Source of the DNA: a virus
IMG/VR virus record: IMGVR_UViG_3300042465_005589
Location: 62,001 to 126,000 of that record
Length of the DNA stretch: 64,000 nucleotides
Direction: 5' to 3' (one strand)
A program made the position numbers and the translations under genes. Under the pieces are notes generated by a model that was not told the DNA's origin, searched no databases, and saw nothing but the letters and a program-made list of their open reading frames with translations. Shown here in pieces: positions 1-6,603 of the stretch (position 1 is its first letter; each line of letters opens with the position of its first letter).

Positions 1-78
1 AAAACTATACCCATAATGAACGATGTTAAATCTACCATAATTTCTTTTTTTTTATTTGTTTATTATTGAACTGATAAT

Positions 79-459
79 TTATTGTTTAACTCCTCCCCAC
101 AAATAACCATCACCATATGAAGTACATATTTCTTCACCGGGTTGGATTGTTTGTAAAGAGTAAAATTGAAATGCTCGTTTAGTTGGGTGATTTCTCCACA
201 TTGCGTTATTAGTATCTGAATGATTATATATACATCCATACCCTAATGGTATCACATATTCAGTCCAATTTGGTCCTTGAGGATAACAAAATCTATAATC
301 ATCAAGTAATCTTGATTGTTCCCATTTTTTTGTTGGTAAAGTCACTAAATGACATTCTTCAATCAACTCATCTTTTTCAATGACATCAATTGCAAATACC
401 CCCATTCCTTTTCCTGGAGAGGGTTTAATCTCTATTTTGGTCGGTATTAATAAATTCAT
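79..459 (-). CDS. SET-domain protein (putative protein lysine methyltransferase)
   Basis: The 126-residue product fits a minimal SET domain. It has GKGMGVFA near residue 17 (the usual start of the fold, where many SET domains have G-x-G), YNHSDTNNA near residue 79 (equivalent to NHSxxPN, the cofactor and lysine site) and GEEICTSYG near residue 108 (equivalent to the GEEL...YG end motif). The family transfers a methyl group from S-adenosylmethionine to protein lysines. No pre- or post-SET zinc cluster is present, as expected for short viral and bacterial members. It is the last gene of a minus-strand pair with smpB. The substrate cannot be read from the sequence; a host or virion protein is possible. 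Confidence 0.8.
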   Translation of the reverse strand: MNLLIPTKIEIKPSPGKGMGVFAIDVIEKDELIEECHLVTLPTKKWEQSRLLDDYRFCYPQGPNWTEYVIPLGYGCIYNHSDTNNAMWRNHPTKRAFQFYSLQTIQPGEEICTSYGDGYLWGGVKQ

Positions 460-484
460 AAGTAAATTATAATAAAAAAAGAGA

Positions 485-922
485 CTATTTCAAGTCTCTT
501 TTCATATCTCTTTCAATGTCCCGAGATTTAATACTGTCTCGTTTATCGTATGTCTTCTTTCCTTTGGCAAGAGCAATCTCCATCTTAACTAACCCGGTAT
601 CATTTATGAATACACGATAAGGAACGATGGTGGTTCCGTTGATTAGTTCGTTCTCCAATTTATTAAGTTCTTTTCGTTTAAGTAATAGTTTTCTATCCTT
701 TACGGTCTCGTGAAAGGACCCGAACCCATAATCAGAGATATTCATTCCCTTTATAAACAACTCACCATTGTTGAAGTAACAAAACCCCTCAGATATGGAG
801 ACCTTTCCCTGACGGATGGACTTTACCTCTGAACCAACTAGTTTGATTCCCACGATTAGTGTCTGTAGGAATGAATACTCAAACTTGGCTTTCTTATTGA
901 CTATGTTAATTGATTTTTTCAT
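485..922 (-). CDS. smpB: SsrA-binding protein SmpB
   Basis: The 145-residue protein has normal SmpB length and family features: KKAKFEYSFLQTLIVGIKLVGSEVKSI at the N-terminus, ISEGFCYF, then the GKKTYDKR region and a lysine/arginine-rich tail. SmpB binds tmRNA and carries it into stalled ribosomes for trans-translation. The tail looks shortened but basic. The start ATG is only about 4 nt from a TATCTTTG promoter box, so the mRNA may be leaderless. I could not find a tmRNA gene in the window, so the protein may act with host tmRNA or with an RNA elsewhere in the genome. Confidence 0.93.
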   Translation of the reverse strand: MKKSINIVNKKAKFEYSFLQTLIVGIKLVGSEVKSIRQGKVSISEGFCYFNNGELFIKGMNISDYGFGSFHETVKDRKLLLKRKELNKLENELINGTTIVPYRVFINDTGLVKMEIALAKGKKTYDKRDSIKSRDIERDMKRDLK

Positions 923-926
923 ACGA

Positions 927-934
927 CAAAGATA
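927..934 (-). promoter_or_regulatory. Bacteroidota-type -7 box upstream of smpB
   Basis: On the minus strand the sequence reads TATCTTTG, matching TAnnTTTG. No clear TTTG -33 box lies at the expected distance, so the assignment is weaker than for the other promoters. The box ends four bases before the smpB start codon. Confidence 0.45.
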
Positions 935-999
935 ATGATTTTTTTTCTAATAATTATGACTTTTTATACTTTTTGAGATATTTATAATAAAGAGATATT

Positions 1000-1152
1000 A
1001 TGAACCCAAGAAAAAAAGAAGAAGATAAAAAAGTAAAATTTGGAATCTGTGTTGACCCGGTAATATACCAAAAAATGGAAGATGAGATGATTAACAAATC
1101 TCGCCTGATTGAAACACTATTGAAAGAACATTATGGAAAAAAAAGTTTGTAG
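1000..1152 (+). CDS. Small ribbon-helix-helix-like protein (50 aa)
   Basis: This short ORF starts MNPRKKEEDKKVKFGICVD, a basic arm followed by a beta strand, then a helix-turn-helix pattern ending INKSRLIETLLKEHY. The pattern fits Arc/CopG-type DNA-binding proteins. The gene overlaps the downstream HNH endonuclease by 20 nt. The same arrangement recurs at 4590-5352, so the two genes probably work as a unit, for example a repressor or DNA-targeting partner for the nuclease. TATTTATA lies about 15 nt before the start. Confidence 0.7.
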   Translation: MNPRKKEEDKKVKFGICVDPVIYQKMEDEMINKSRLIETLLKEHYGKKSL

Positions 1153-1753
1153 TAAGTGTAAAGAAGAAAAAGAGGTTTGCGAGTTTGGGAAACGAAAAGA
1201 TTCCAAAGATGGTCTGCGAAGTGAATGTAAAAGTTGTGCTAAAGAATGGAGATTAAAGAATCGAGAACATTTATTAAAATATAATAAAAATTGGAAAAAT
1301 TCTAATTCAGAACACGTTTATCATTATCATAAAAAATATAAAGAAGAAAATGATGAAGAATTAAAGAAATATCAAAAAGAATGGTATCTACAAAATAAAA
1401 ATATTCTTAATGAAAAAATAAAACTAAAAAAATTAACAAACCCAATATTTTTAGTTTCGTGTTCAGTTAGAAAAAGAATGTCCGAGTATATTAAAAAAAA
1501 TAATATATTGAAAAAAAATAAAACTTTTAAAGTTGTTGGATTGAACCCTATTGAATTATCTCATTACTTGGAAACTCAATTTACAGAAGGAATGTCTTGG
1601 AATAACTATGGAAAGTATGGGTGGCATATTGACCATATAATTCCGTTATCTTCAGCAAAAAATGAAAATGAACTTTATAAGTTATGTCATTATACTAATC
1701 TCCAACCACTATGGGCAGAAGACAATCTAAAAAAATCAAATAAACTATTATAA
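1133..1753 (+). CDS. HNH homing endonuclease with N-terminal zinc motif
   Basis: The 206-residue protein begins with two Cys-x2-Cys pairs (CSKC and CKSC, residues about 6-35), a likely zinc ribbon for DNA recognition. It then has a lysine-rich helical middle. It ends in an HNH nuclease core: WHIDHIIPLSSA near residue 163, HYTNLQPLWAEDN and a final KSNK. These are standard for free-standing phage homing endonucleases. It overlaps the RHH-like gene upstream and is followed by a strong terminator. It is a probable mobile gene with a paralogue at 4732-5352. Confidence 0.88.
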   Translation: MEKKVCSKCKEEKEVCEFGKRKDSKDGLRSECKSCAKEWRLKNREHLLKYNKNWKNSNSEHVYHYHKKYKEENDEELKKYQKEWYLQNKNILNEKIKLKKLTNPIFLVSCSVRKRMSEYIKKNNILKKNKTFKVVGLNPIELSHYLETQFTEGMSWNNYGKYGWHIDHIIPLSSAKNENELYKLCHYTNLQPLWAEDNLKKSNKLL

Positions 1754-1755
1754 AC

Positions 1756-1791
1756 AAAAAAAGGTGTCACAAATTAATGTAACACCTTTTT
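1756..1791. terminator. Bidirectional rho-independent terminator
   Basis: A ten-pair stem, AAAAAGGTGT with ACACCTTTTT, closes a 14-base loop. It is flanked by A and T runs on both sides, so it can end the plus-strand HNH gene and the minus-strand RNA from 2681-2711. Confidence 0.85.
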
Positions 1792-2676
1792 GGCTTAATA
1801 CGATGAGAATACTCGTCTTATTGAGAATCTTCGGAAGGATTATTGTTTCCCTTCTTTTCCACCATCTTTTGAATGGTAATCCTCATTGCCGATTGGTTAG
1901 ACCAATCACTCCTTAAGATATCATTTACTCTCTCATTATTCAACTCTCTTTAACCTTGCGAGCTAACTCCGGATTCGACTCCGTAGAGGTTTTTGGCGAG
2001 AATACATTCAGACTTGCGGTCATCCTGTGCAACGAACAGCTCGTTACTATGTAGGCAACTTGTCAATGATACCTGACAGACACTTTTGCTTTTTTCTGTT
2101 TAGTTTTTCACCATATTGAAAATAGTTATTGTGTTGTGGATGTGTCCAAGTAGAGGTCTGTCTTAGGCTTCATCATCTTTTGGACGAAGAAATACCAACC
2201 TACTCGGTAGAGCGTCCCCACTCTCATATTTTAAGAATTCTTCGAATCAAAATCTTGGTAGATGTTTGATAAGGATAATGACAGCACCACCTGTTACTTA
2301 TCTTGTCTTTCGACTTTAAGATTTCTCTCATATTGGAACCCGTAATAATTAAGTTGGATAACCTAACTTCTTACTTGATTCCTATCACTTATTCCTATTG
2401 GAGTTCCCCCCTCAACCGAAAGACCCACATCTCCCGGTCACCTAACCACTTTCTCTAAAGCGTTGCCCTCAATACTGAAGGTCAGATGGTATGTGACTTG
2501 TATACTCGAGTCCCATTTCTGAGACCGCAAACCTGTTAACACAACAGATTCACTTTAGCCCGGTTTCCCGGTTTATTTAAGGATGATATACCACCCATTA
2601 TCGTTTTTTACTCCACCGAAGTGGGTAAAGGATAATCTAAAATTTCTAAGAACGTCTTGAGGTTTCCCTCATTTGT
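1792..2676 (-). ncRNA. Candidate large non-coding RNA, about 0.9 kb
   Basis: This stretch has no credible open frame on either strand, yet it lies between a good Bacteroidota promoter (2681-2711) and a strong terminator (1756-1791) on the minus strand. It is richer in G+C than neighbouring genes. It contains local hairpins such as GATGAG/CTCGTC near 1804-1819. It sits beside tRNA-like elements, the usual place of large ornate phage RNAs such as GOLLD and ROOL. I do not recognise the conserved core of RNase P RNA, tmRNA, group I or group II introns. A 40-codon open stretch near 1818-1943 looks protein-like but has no start codon in frame. The RNA call is inference from layout. Confidence 0.5.
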
Positions 2677-2680
2677 TTTA

Positions 2681-2711
2681 CAAAGGTAAGTGATTTTTTT
2701 CATTTGTCAAA
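2681..2711 (-). promoter_or_regulatory. Bacteroidota-type promoter for the 0.9-kb RNA
   Basis: On the minus strand TTTG (2708-2711) is followed after 19 nt by TACCTTTG (2681-2688), matching TTTG-N19-TAnnTTTG. Transcription would start near 2675 and run to the terminator at 1756-1791. Confidence 0.75.
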
Positions 2712-2744
2712 CACTTTTGTAATTTTTTTTTATTTTTTTTTAAT

Positions 2745-2972
2745 CTGTGATAAGACCTTAAGATTTACTCATTCGTAGGTCACCCATTCTGTACTACCTA
2801 AAACTCGCCTTTAACATCCGTTCTACCCAAACCATCGTTTATTTCTTGTTAACCTCACGGTTATCTTTGAGTACCTCCTCAACTGTAATCTGATAGGGAC
2901 TCCATATTGCTCGTCATTTCTGACTCCCTATGGGGTTCTGCTGTAATAGGTCTATCTGCTATCTTATCACAG
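2745..2972 (-). repeat. Inverted-repeat-closed spacer module, 228 nt
   Basis: CTGTGATAAG at one end and CTTATCACAG at the other form a perfect stem, extended to 12 pairs by one base on each side. The interior has no ORF and no T-arm. I see nothing recognisable in the remaining 2973-3121. The element lies downstream of the promoter at 3333-3364 and upstream of the large-RNA promoter. Confidence 0.55.
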
Positions 2973-3121
2973 AATAAAATTTGTAAACCCTTGAGAAGGA
3001 ATCTGTGGGCGTGTATAGGATTACTTGTCTACCTTCTATCCATCCGGGTCTCTCACCCGACGAAACTTTACTACAAATAAATTCGTAGTTCCATCCCCCA
3101 CCAAATTATGGTTTACTTTTG

Positions 3122-3211
3122 TGGTATCAGATGGGCTCGAACCACCGGCACAGAGTCTTTCGTTACTCCTGCTCTACCAAAGGAGATAAATCTCCACTGA
3201 GCTATAATACC
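3122..3211 (-). tRNA. Aberrant tRNA-like element with a D-loop hairpin insertion
   Basis: The acceptor stem (GGTATTA with TGATACC), D stem (GCTC/GAGC) and T arm (GGTGG-TTCGAGC-CCATC) are normal. The D loop carries about 16 extra bases that fold on themselves (GGAGAT-TT-ATCTCC). The anticodon stem (GAGT/ACTC) closes an 8-base loop without uridine 33, so no anticodon can be named. No CCA is encoded. It could be a degenerate gene or a deliberately altered tRNA mimic. Confidence 0.5.
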
Positions 3212-3221
3212 ATATATTTTA

Positions 3222-3294
3222 GTGGACGTATGCTCTACCATCTGAGCTACGGGGTTAAGACCGGAGGGATTTGAATCCTCGACACAACGTCCAC
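3222..3294 (-). other. Circularly permuted tRNA-like element
   Basis: Reading the minus strand, the element starts GTGGACGT and ends ACGTCCAC, a perfect 8-bp stem. Inside, a normal T arm (GAGGA-TTCAAAT-CCCTC) comes first and a normal D arm (GCTCAGATGGTAGAGC) comes last. A CGG/CCG stem with loop sits between them, so the order is the reverse of a normal tRNA. This resembles a tRNA cut in the anticodon loop and rejoined through its acceptor end. The short acceptor remnant argues against simple permuted-tRNA processing. Confidence 0.45.
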
Positions 3295-3332
3295 CTATTT
3301 TTTCAATAATTTTAAGAACTTTATTTCTTCTA

Positions 3333-3364
3333 CAAAGATAATACTTTTATTTTAATATATCAAA
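3333..3364 (-). promoter_or_regulatory. Bacteroidota-type promoter for tRNA-like elements
   Basis: On the minus strand TTTG (3361-3364) precedes TATCTTTG (3333-3340) by 20 nt. It would drive the two tRNA-like elements at 3122-3294. Confidence 0.7.
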
Positions 3365-3523
3365 TTATTTTAAAAATAATTCTAACAATTTTGTAATACC
3401 TAAACCAAAACACATTCCGGCAACAAAATAACTGAATGCGGGATTTCTACCTTTTTCTTTTTGAATTTTTGCACCGTATAGATTTATAACCGTCAATCCG
3501 AATTGTATTAATACTATTTCCAT
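3365..3523 (-). CDS. Small membrane protein, 52 aa
   Basis: The ORF begins MEIVLIQFGLTVINLYGAKI and has two hydrophobic segments (about residues 3-15 and 30-48) around a short polar KEKGRNPA loop. Its stop directly abuts the promoter at 3333-3364. It has no family I recognise, but codon use and composition fit the neighbouring small genes. Confidence 0.6.
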   Translation of the reverse strand: MEIVLIQFGLTVINLYGAKIQKEKGRNPAFSYFVAGMCFGLGITKLLELFLK

Positions 3524-3549
3524 AATTTGTTTCTTTTTTAATTAGAGTA

Positions 3550-3580
3550 CAAAGATAATACTATTTTTTAATCTACCAAA
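3550..3580 (-). promoter_or_regulatory. Bacteroidota-type promoter
   Basis: On the minus strand TTTG (3577-3580) is followed after 19 nt by TATCTTTG (3550-3557). It precedes the 52-residue membrane protein gene and overlaps the stop region of the gene at 3568-3720. Confidence 0.72.
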
Positions 3581-3720
3581 TCTTTTTTTGAATTTTCATC
3601 AATTTTTTTTAATTCACTAATAAGTTGGTTACCGTACCACTCTAACCATTCAATATGGGTAAACTTTGAATCCGGATTATCCGACATAAAGTTTTTGTAT
3701 TGTGTTTCTAATGTTGCCAT
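3568..3720 (-). CDS. Small acidic protein, 50 aa, unknown
   Basis: The ORF starts MATLETQYKNFMSDNPDSKF and contains a tryptophan-rich helix (IEWLEWYG) followed by a charged C-terminus. I recognise no family. It lies between two tRNA-like elements, and its end overlaps the next promoter. Confidence 0.6.
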   Translation of the reverse strand: MATLETQYKNFMSDNPDSKFTHIEWLEWYGNQLISELKKIDENSKKDLVD

Positions 3721-3735
3721 ATAATTTAATTTTAG

Positions 3736-3812
3736 TAGTCAGAACAGGATTCGAACCTGTGTGTCCACATAAGGGGTTTCCTTACCGTGCATCTCCAATG
3801 TGCTACCTGACT
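3736..3812 (-). tRNA. Aberrant tRNA-like element, anticodon unclear
   Basis: The acceptor (AGTCAGG with TCTGACT) and T arm (ACAGG-TTCGAAT-CCTGT) are normal. The D-arm region is GCAC...TGC. The central hairpin is TAAGG-AAACC-CCTTA, a five-base loop with no uridine 33, so no decoding identity can be assigned. The acceptor and T-arm sequence is nearly shared with the elements at 4055, 4369, 15145 and 15363, suggesting a duplicated family. Confidence 0.5.
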
Positions 3813-4054
3813 AAATTGTGAATCAAAAAATTTCAGCCTTAGCTCAAAAATATCATCACACGATAAGACTTCTTTGTATGGTTCAGGTATCTAAACAACC
3901 TAGGTCATTCTGAATCTTCATATCATTAAAGCAATACCTTTTTTAAGGTTCAAATCCGAACTGTAACTCATTTATTCCTTAACTTACCTAAATAAGTCTC
4001 TATGTTTATTCATAGCCCCTGTAGATACTACAGGTAGTTGACATCGTCGATTTG
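3813..4054 (-). other. Untranslated spacer between tRNA-like elements
   Basis: I see no ORF. A small hairpin CCTGTAGATACTACAGG lies near 4018-4034. On the plus strand near 3953-3969 there is a T-arm-like GGTTCAAATCC, so an inverted tRNA fragment is possible. Nothing else is supported. Confidence 0.3.
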
Positions 4055-4199
4055 TAGTCAGGACAGGATTCGAACCTGTAAGGTATAACCACTAAAATCG
4101 TGGAGATGGAGGTCAATTCCTCTTTTACAATACCAACCTGTGAGCGTCTACCATCAGGAATTAGCTTTATCAGTGCTACCCTTGTTCCGCCACCTGACT
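4055..4199 (-). tRNA. Aberrant leucine-type tRNA-like element with large insertions (145 nt)
   Basis: The ends are those of a leucine-type tRNA: AGTCAGG with CCTGACT, TGGCGGAA and TGGTAGACGC D-arm halves, and T arm ACAGG-TTCGAAT-CCTGT. About 31 bases are inserted between the two D-arm halves, and further extra sequence lies before the hairpin CCAC-GATTTTA-GTGG. That loop lacks uridine 33. Without the insertions a class II tRNA would remain. It may be a decayed gene, or the extra parts may be removed or tolerated. Confidence 0.5.
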
Positions 4200-4204
4200 A
4201 TTTA

Positions 4205-4367
4205 AAAACTAATGGTGTGTTGTTACACCAAGATACGAGGTTCGTTACCACCTACGTGTGACACCCAATAACGATTTCCCTGGATGTTGACTTTTTGTCC
4301 GTACACTCCCACAAGGGGACAACTCCTTAGAAGATGGATACTATCAATCCCACTTCCCATTAGTTTT
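4205..4367 (-). repeat. Inverted-repeat-closed spacer module, 163 nt
   Basis: AAAACTAATGG and CCATTAGTTTT form a perfect 11-bp terminal stem around an untranslated interior. The module fills nearly all the space between two tRNA-like elements. Confidence 0.55.
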
Positions 4368-4368
4368 G

Positions 4369-4470
4369 TAGTCAGGACAGGATTCGAACCTGTTCCGTCT
4401 TTGCCATAAAGAGTCGGCCTTACCGTTACTCAACCTTGGGGAGGTGATACCAACCAATGGTCTCCTAACT
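4369..4470 (-). tRNA. Aberrant tRNA-like element (102 nt)
   Basis: The acceptor (AGTTAGG with CCTGACT, one G-U pair) and T arm (ACAGG-TTCGAAT-CCTGT) are normal. The core is enlarged, with a D-arm-like GAGTAACGGTAAGGCC and a hairpin TCTTT-ATGGC-AAAGA whose loop has no correctly placed uridine 33. No anticodon is assigned. Confidence 0.45.
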
Positions 4471-4484
4471 ATTTTATTATGGTA

Positions 4485-4515
4485 CAAAGATAATACTTTA
4501 TTTTAATTTACCAAA
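4485..4515 (-). promoter_or_regulatory. Bacteroidota-type promoter for the 3.7-4.5 kb tRNA-like block
   Basis: On the minus strand TTTG (4512-4515) precedes TATCTTTG (4485-4492) by 19 nt. It lies just upstream of the element at 4369-4470. Confidence 0.75.
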
Positions 4516-4589
4516 TTTATTTTATAAAAATCTGATAAAAATCCGTCTTTTAATATTTTTCCGGATATTTATATATAAATAACATTATA

Positions 4590-4742
4590 ATGGGTAGACC
4601 TAAATTAAAAGAAGACGATAAAAAAGGTAAATTAGGTATAACAATATCTAAAGAACTTATCAATAAAATAAACAAAATTACAAATAATAAATCATTATTT
4701 ATTGAAGAATTAATTATTAAATATTTCAAGAATGGAGAATAA
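4590..4742 (+). CDS. Small ribbon-helix-helix-like protein (50 aa), second copy
   Basis: The protein starts MGRPKLKEDDKKGKLGITIS, giving a basic arm, a strand and then two helices with NNKSLFIEELIIKYF. This is the same layout as the protein at 1000-1152. It overlaps the next HNH gene by 11 nt. TATTTATATATAAAT lies about 10 nt upstream of the start. Confidence 0.7.
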   Translation: MGRPKLKEDDKKGKLGITISKELINKINKITNNKSLFIEELIIKYFKNGE

Positions 4743-5352
4743 AATATGTTCTAAATGTAAAGTTGAAAAACTATTATGTGATTTTCATAATAATAAAAAA
4801 GAGAAGAGTGGTAAAAACTGTCAATGTAAAAGTTGTGTAAAACTTTGTTATAAATATATTAAAAAAATACCCATTATAAATTTAGAAGAATCTATTAAAA
4901 AAGAAAATTTAAGAAAATTAAAAAAAAGTGTGTATAATAAAAAGTATCGTGAAGAAAATCGTGAAATATTAAAGAAGAAAAAAAATATTTATAAACAAAT
5001 TAGGATAAATGAAAATCCTTTAGTTAAACTACGTTTTAGGATTTCCAATAACATAACTGTTTCGTTAAAACGAAATGGTGGTAAAAAATTAAGTAAAACT
5101 ACTAATATTTTAGGGTGTTCTTTTGATGATTTTAAGAAACATATTGAATTATTATGGGAATCTTGGATGAGTTGGGAAAATTATGGTAACCCAAAAGATG
5201 GTATTTATCAACCAAATAAAACTTGGGATTTAGACCATATAACTCCATCCTCAAAGGCAACATCTGAAGAAGAAATACTTAAATTAAATCATTATAGTAA
5301 CTTTCAACCATTATGTTCTTATAATAACAGATTCATAAAAAAAGGTGACTAA
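4732..5352 (+). CDS. HNH homing endonuclease, paralogue of 1133-1753
   Basis: The 206-residue product has the same design as the gene at 1133-1753: two Cys pairs near the N-terminus (CSKC, CKSC), a lysine-rich middle, and an HNH core with WDLDHITPSSKA near residue 165 and HYSNFQPLCSYNN. The equal length and the same overlap with an RHH-like gene show that the pair moves or duplicates as a unit. Confidence 0.87.
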   Translation: MENKICSKCKVEKLLCDFHNNKKEKSGKNCQCKSCVKLCYKYIKKIPIINLEESIKKENLRKLKKSVYNKKYREENREILKKKKNIYKQIRINENPLVKLRFRISNNITVSLKRNGGKKLSKTTNILGCSFDDFKKHIELLWESWMSWENYGNPKDGIYQPNKTWDLDHITPSSKATSEEEILKLNHYSNFQPLCSYNNRFIKKGD

Positions 5353-5366
5353 TGTCACCTTTTTTA
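5337..5366. terminator. Rho-independent terminator after the HNH gene
   Basis: AAAAAAAGGTGAC and GTCACCTTTTTT form a perfect stem with loop TAAT, and a T run follows on the plus strand. The mirror A run allows use from the minus strand too. Confidence 0.85.
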
Positions 5367-5386
5367 TAATTTTAACAAAAAACTAT

Positions 5387-5489
5387 GTCAATCCACCAAA
5401 ACTGTTAAAATCTCCTACTTACCTATATGGGCTCGGCCATCCCGTTGTCATATTGATTTACCTGAAACTTCTTTGGGTTGTTGATTGAC
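5387..5489 (-). repeat. Possible inverted-repeat-closed spacer
   Basis: GTCAATC and GATTGAC form a 7-bp stem around about 90 untranslated bases. The pairing is short, so chance is not excluded. No ORF is seen between the terminator and the gene at 5514. Confidence 0.3.
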
Positions 5490-5513
5490 CACTCCCACTT
5501 ACTCAAGTAGTTT

Positions 5514-5768
5514 TTACATACTCATCATCCAACCCATTCGGTTTTGTTCTTGATACTGAGAATAAGTACATTTTCTCATTGTCTTATAATCCGGTCTCAA
5601 CTTAACGTGAGTTGGGTATTTTTTTTCGTGTTCTTTGTGTTCTCTCACCACTTTAGCGTAAGCCTCTCTTTTACTTGGTGCCCACACGTCATTAAATCCT
5701 CCACCTATCCAATTGAATAAATATAAATACTCCCCGTTAACACTTCTATATAATTTCTCTTTAGTCAT
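5514..5768 (-). CDS. Hypothetical protein, 84 aa
   Basis: The sequence has a hydrophobic, aromatic N-terminal half (YLYLFNWIGGGFNDVWAPS), a basic helix (REAYAKVVREHKEHEKKY) and a methionine-rich end. I recognise no family. It follows the small membrane-protein gene at 5772 with only 3 nt between, so the two are likely one operon from the promoter at 5966-5996. Confidence 0.65.
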   Translation of the reverse strand: MTKEKLYRSVNGEYLYLFNWIGGGFNDVWAPSKREAYAKVVREHKEHEKKYPTHVKLRPDYKTMRKCTYSQYQEQNRMGWMMSM

Positions 5769-5771
5769 AAT

Positions 5772-5942
5772 TTATCCGTGATTTTCTTTATGTAGTAAGG
5801 TTCCAAAAGCATTTGAACCAATTGAAATTAGTAAATATCCAAACCAAATACCGTTTGTTTTAATAGTTAATCCAACAACCACAAATCCAATTATAACCAA
5901 TAGACTTAATAAAGATAATGTGTGTTTTGATAATTTTGTCAT
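5772..5942 (-). CDS. Small membrane protein, 56 aa
   Basis: The ORF encodes two hydrophobic helices (about residues 8-24 and 30-48) with a short KTNG turn, starting MTKLSKHTLSLLSLLVIIGF. The start is about 24 nt downstream of the TATCTTTG box at 5966, so it is the first gene of that transcript. Function unknown. Confidence 0.62.
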   Translation of the reverse strand: MTKLSKHTLSLLSLLVIIGFVVVGLTIKTNGIWFGYLLISIGSNAFGTLLHKENHG

Positions 5943-5965
5943 AATAATTAGTTTTAAATTCGGTA

Positions 5966-5996
5966 CAAAGATAATACTTATTTTTAATCCACCAAA
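5966..5996 (-). promoter_or_regulatory. Bacteroidota-type promoter
   Basis: On the minus strand TTTG (5993-5996) and TATCTTTG (5966-5973) are 19 nt apart. It serves the genes at 5772-5942 and 5514-5768. Confidence 0.75.
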
Positions 5997-6218
5997 TTAT
6001 TTTTCATAAATTAAATCAGTTTTTTCACAACCATCTTTTAATTCAAGTAAACCATTTCTACATTGTCTTTTGATAATGTCTAAAATAACTGATAATTCGT
6101 CCGATTTTTTTCTATTTATTTTCCCCCAATCTAATGAACCCCATTTAAAAGTGGATTCTATCGTTTTTAGTTCTAAAATAAACTCCTTTTTTTCAGTATT
6201 AGTTTGCCAATTACTCAT
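5997..6218 (-). CDS. Hypothetical protein, 73 aa
   Basis: This is a mostly helical, charged protein starting MSNWQTNTEKKEFILELKTI, with one Cys pair too far apart to be a zinc site. It has its own promoter at 6243-6273, and its stop abuts the next promoter. I recognise no family. Confidence 0.6.
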   Translation of the reverse strand: MSNWQTNTEKKEFILELKTIESTFKWGSLDWGKINRKKSDELSVILDIIKRQCRNGLLELKDGCEKTDLIYEK

Positions 6219-6242
6219 AATTTTATATTTTTAAATCCGGTA

Positions 6243-6273
6243 CAAAGATAAGCATTAAATCGACATCTCCAAA
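6243..6273 (-). promoter_or_regulatory. Bacteroidota-type promoter
   Basis: On the minus strand TTTG (6270-6273) and TATCTTTG (6243-6250) are 19 nt apart, about 25 nt upstream of the gene at 5997-6218. Confidence 0.75.
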
Positions 6274-6406
6274 TATTATTTTAATTTTTTTCAAAAAAAT
6301 TTTTTACGATAACGATTACGTAAATTAATTTGGCATAAAACTTGATATTACGGATTTGTTAACCTATTTATTTAACGAAATTAAACATTATTTAAAACAA
6401 ATTATT

Positions 6407-6571
6407 ATGAAAAAAGTATTTTTAGCCCTTGCAGTTATTGCAACGTTATCTTTAACATCTTGTAAACACGAAGTGAAACAAGACGAAGCAACTGAAGTTG
6501 TTGATGATTCAACACAAGTAGATTCCACATCAGTTGATACCACTCAAGTAGATACTACTCAAGTGAAGTAA
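6407..6571 (+). CDS. Small lipoprotein, 54 aa
   Basis: I chose the start at the second in-frame methionine because it gives a clean lipoprotein signal, MKKVFLALAVIATLSLTSC, with the lipid-modified Cys at residue 19. The mature part is acidic and carries repeats of D-T-T-Q-V near the C-terminus. Phage lipoproteins of this kind often act in superinfection exclusion or lysis, but nothing here proves that. A terminator follows directly. Confidence 0.75.
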   Translation: MKKVFLALAVIATLSLTSCKHEVKQDEATEVVDDSTQVDSTSVDTTQVDTTQVK

Positions 6572-6576
6572 AACAA

Positions 6577-6602
6577 AAAACCCCTCTTAACGGAGGGGTT
6601 AT
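6577..6602. terminator. Rho-independent terminator
   Basis: AACCCCTC pairs with GAGGGGTT, with flanking A and T runs. It sits between the lipoprotein gene and the convergent peptidase gene and can serve both. Confidence 0.82.
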
Positions 6603-6603
6603 T

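Noticed and set aside
1818-1990. Minus-strand open stretch that looks protein-like and could be the tail of a gene with a frameshift near 1944.
   Set aside because: No in-frame start, stop codons on the upstream side, and no continuation in the rest of the 0.9-kb segment. Kept as a caution for the ncRNA call.
1950-2120. Possible tmRNA partner of SmpB: plus-strand GGATTCGACTCCG near 1970 resembles the 5' end of tmRNA.
   Set aside because: No paired 3' tRNA-like end, no tag reading frame ending in an ALAA-like peptide, and the strand is opposite to the promoter and terminator layout.
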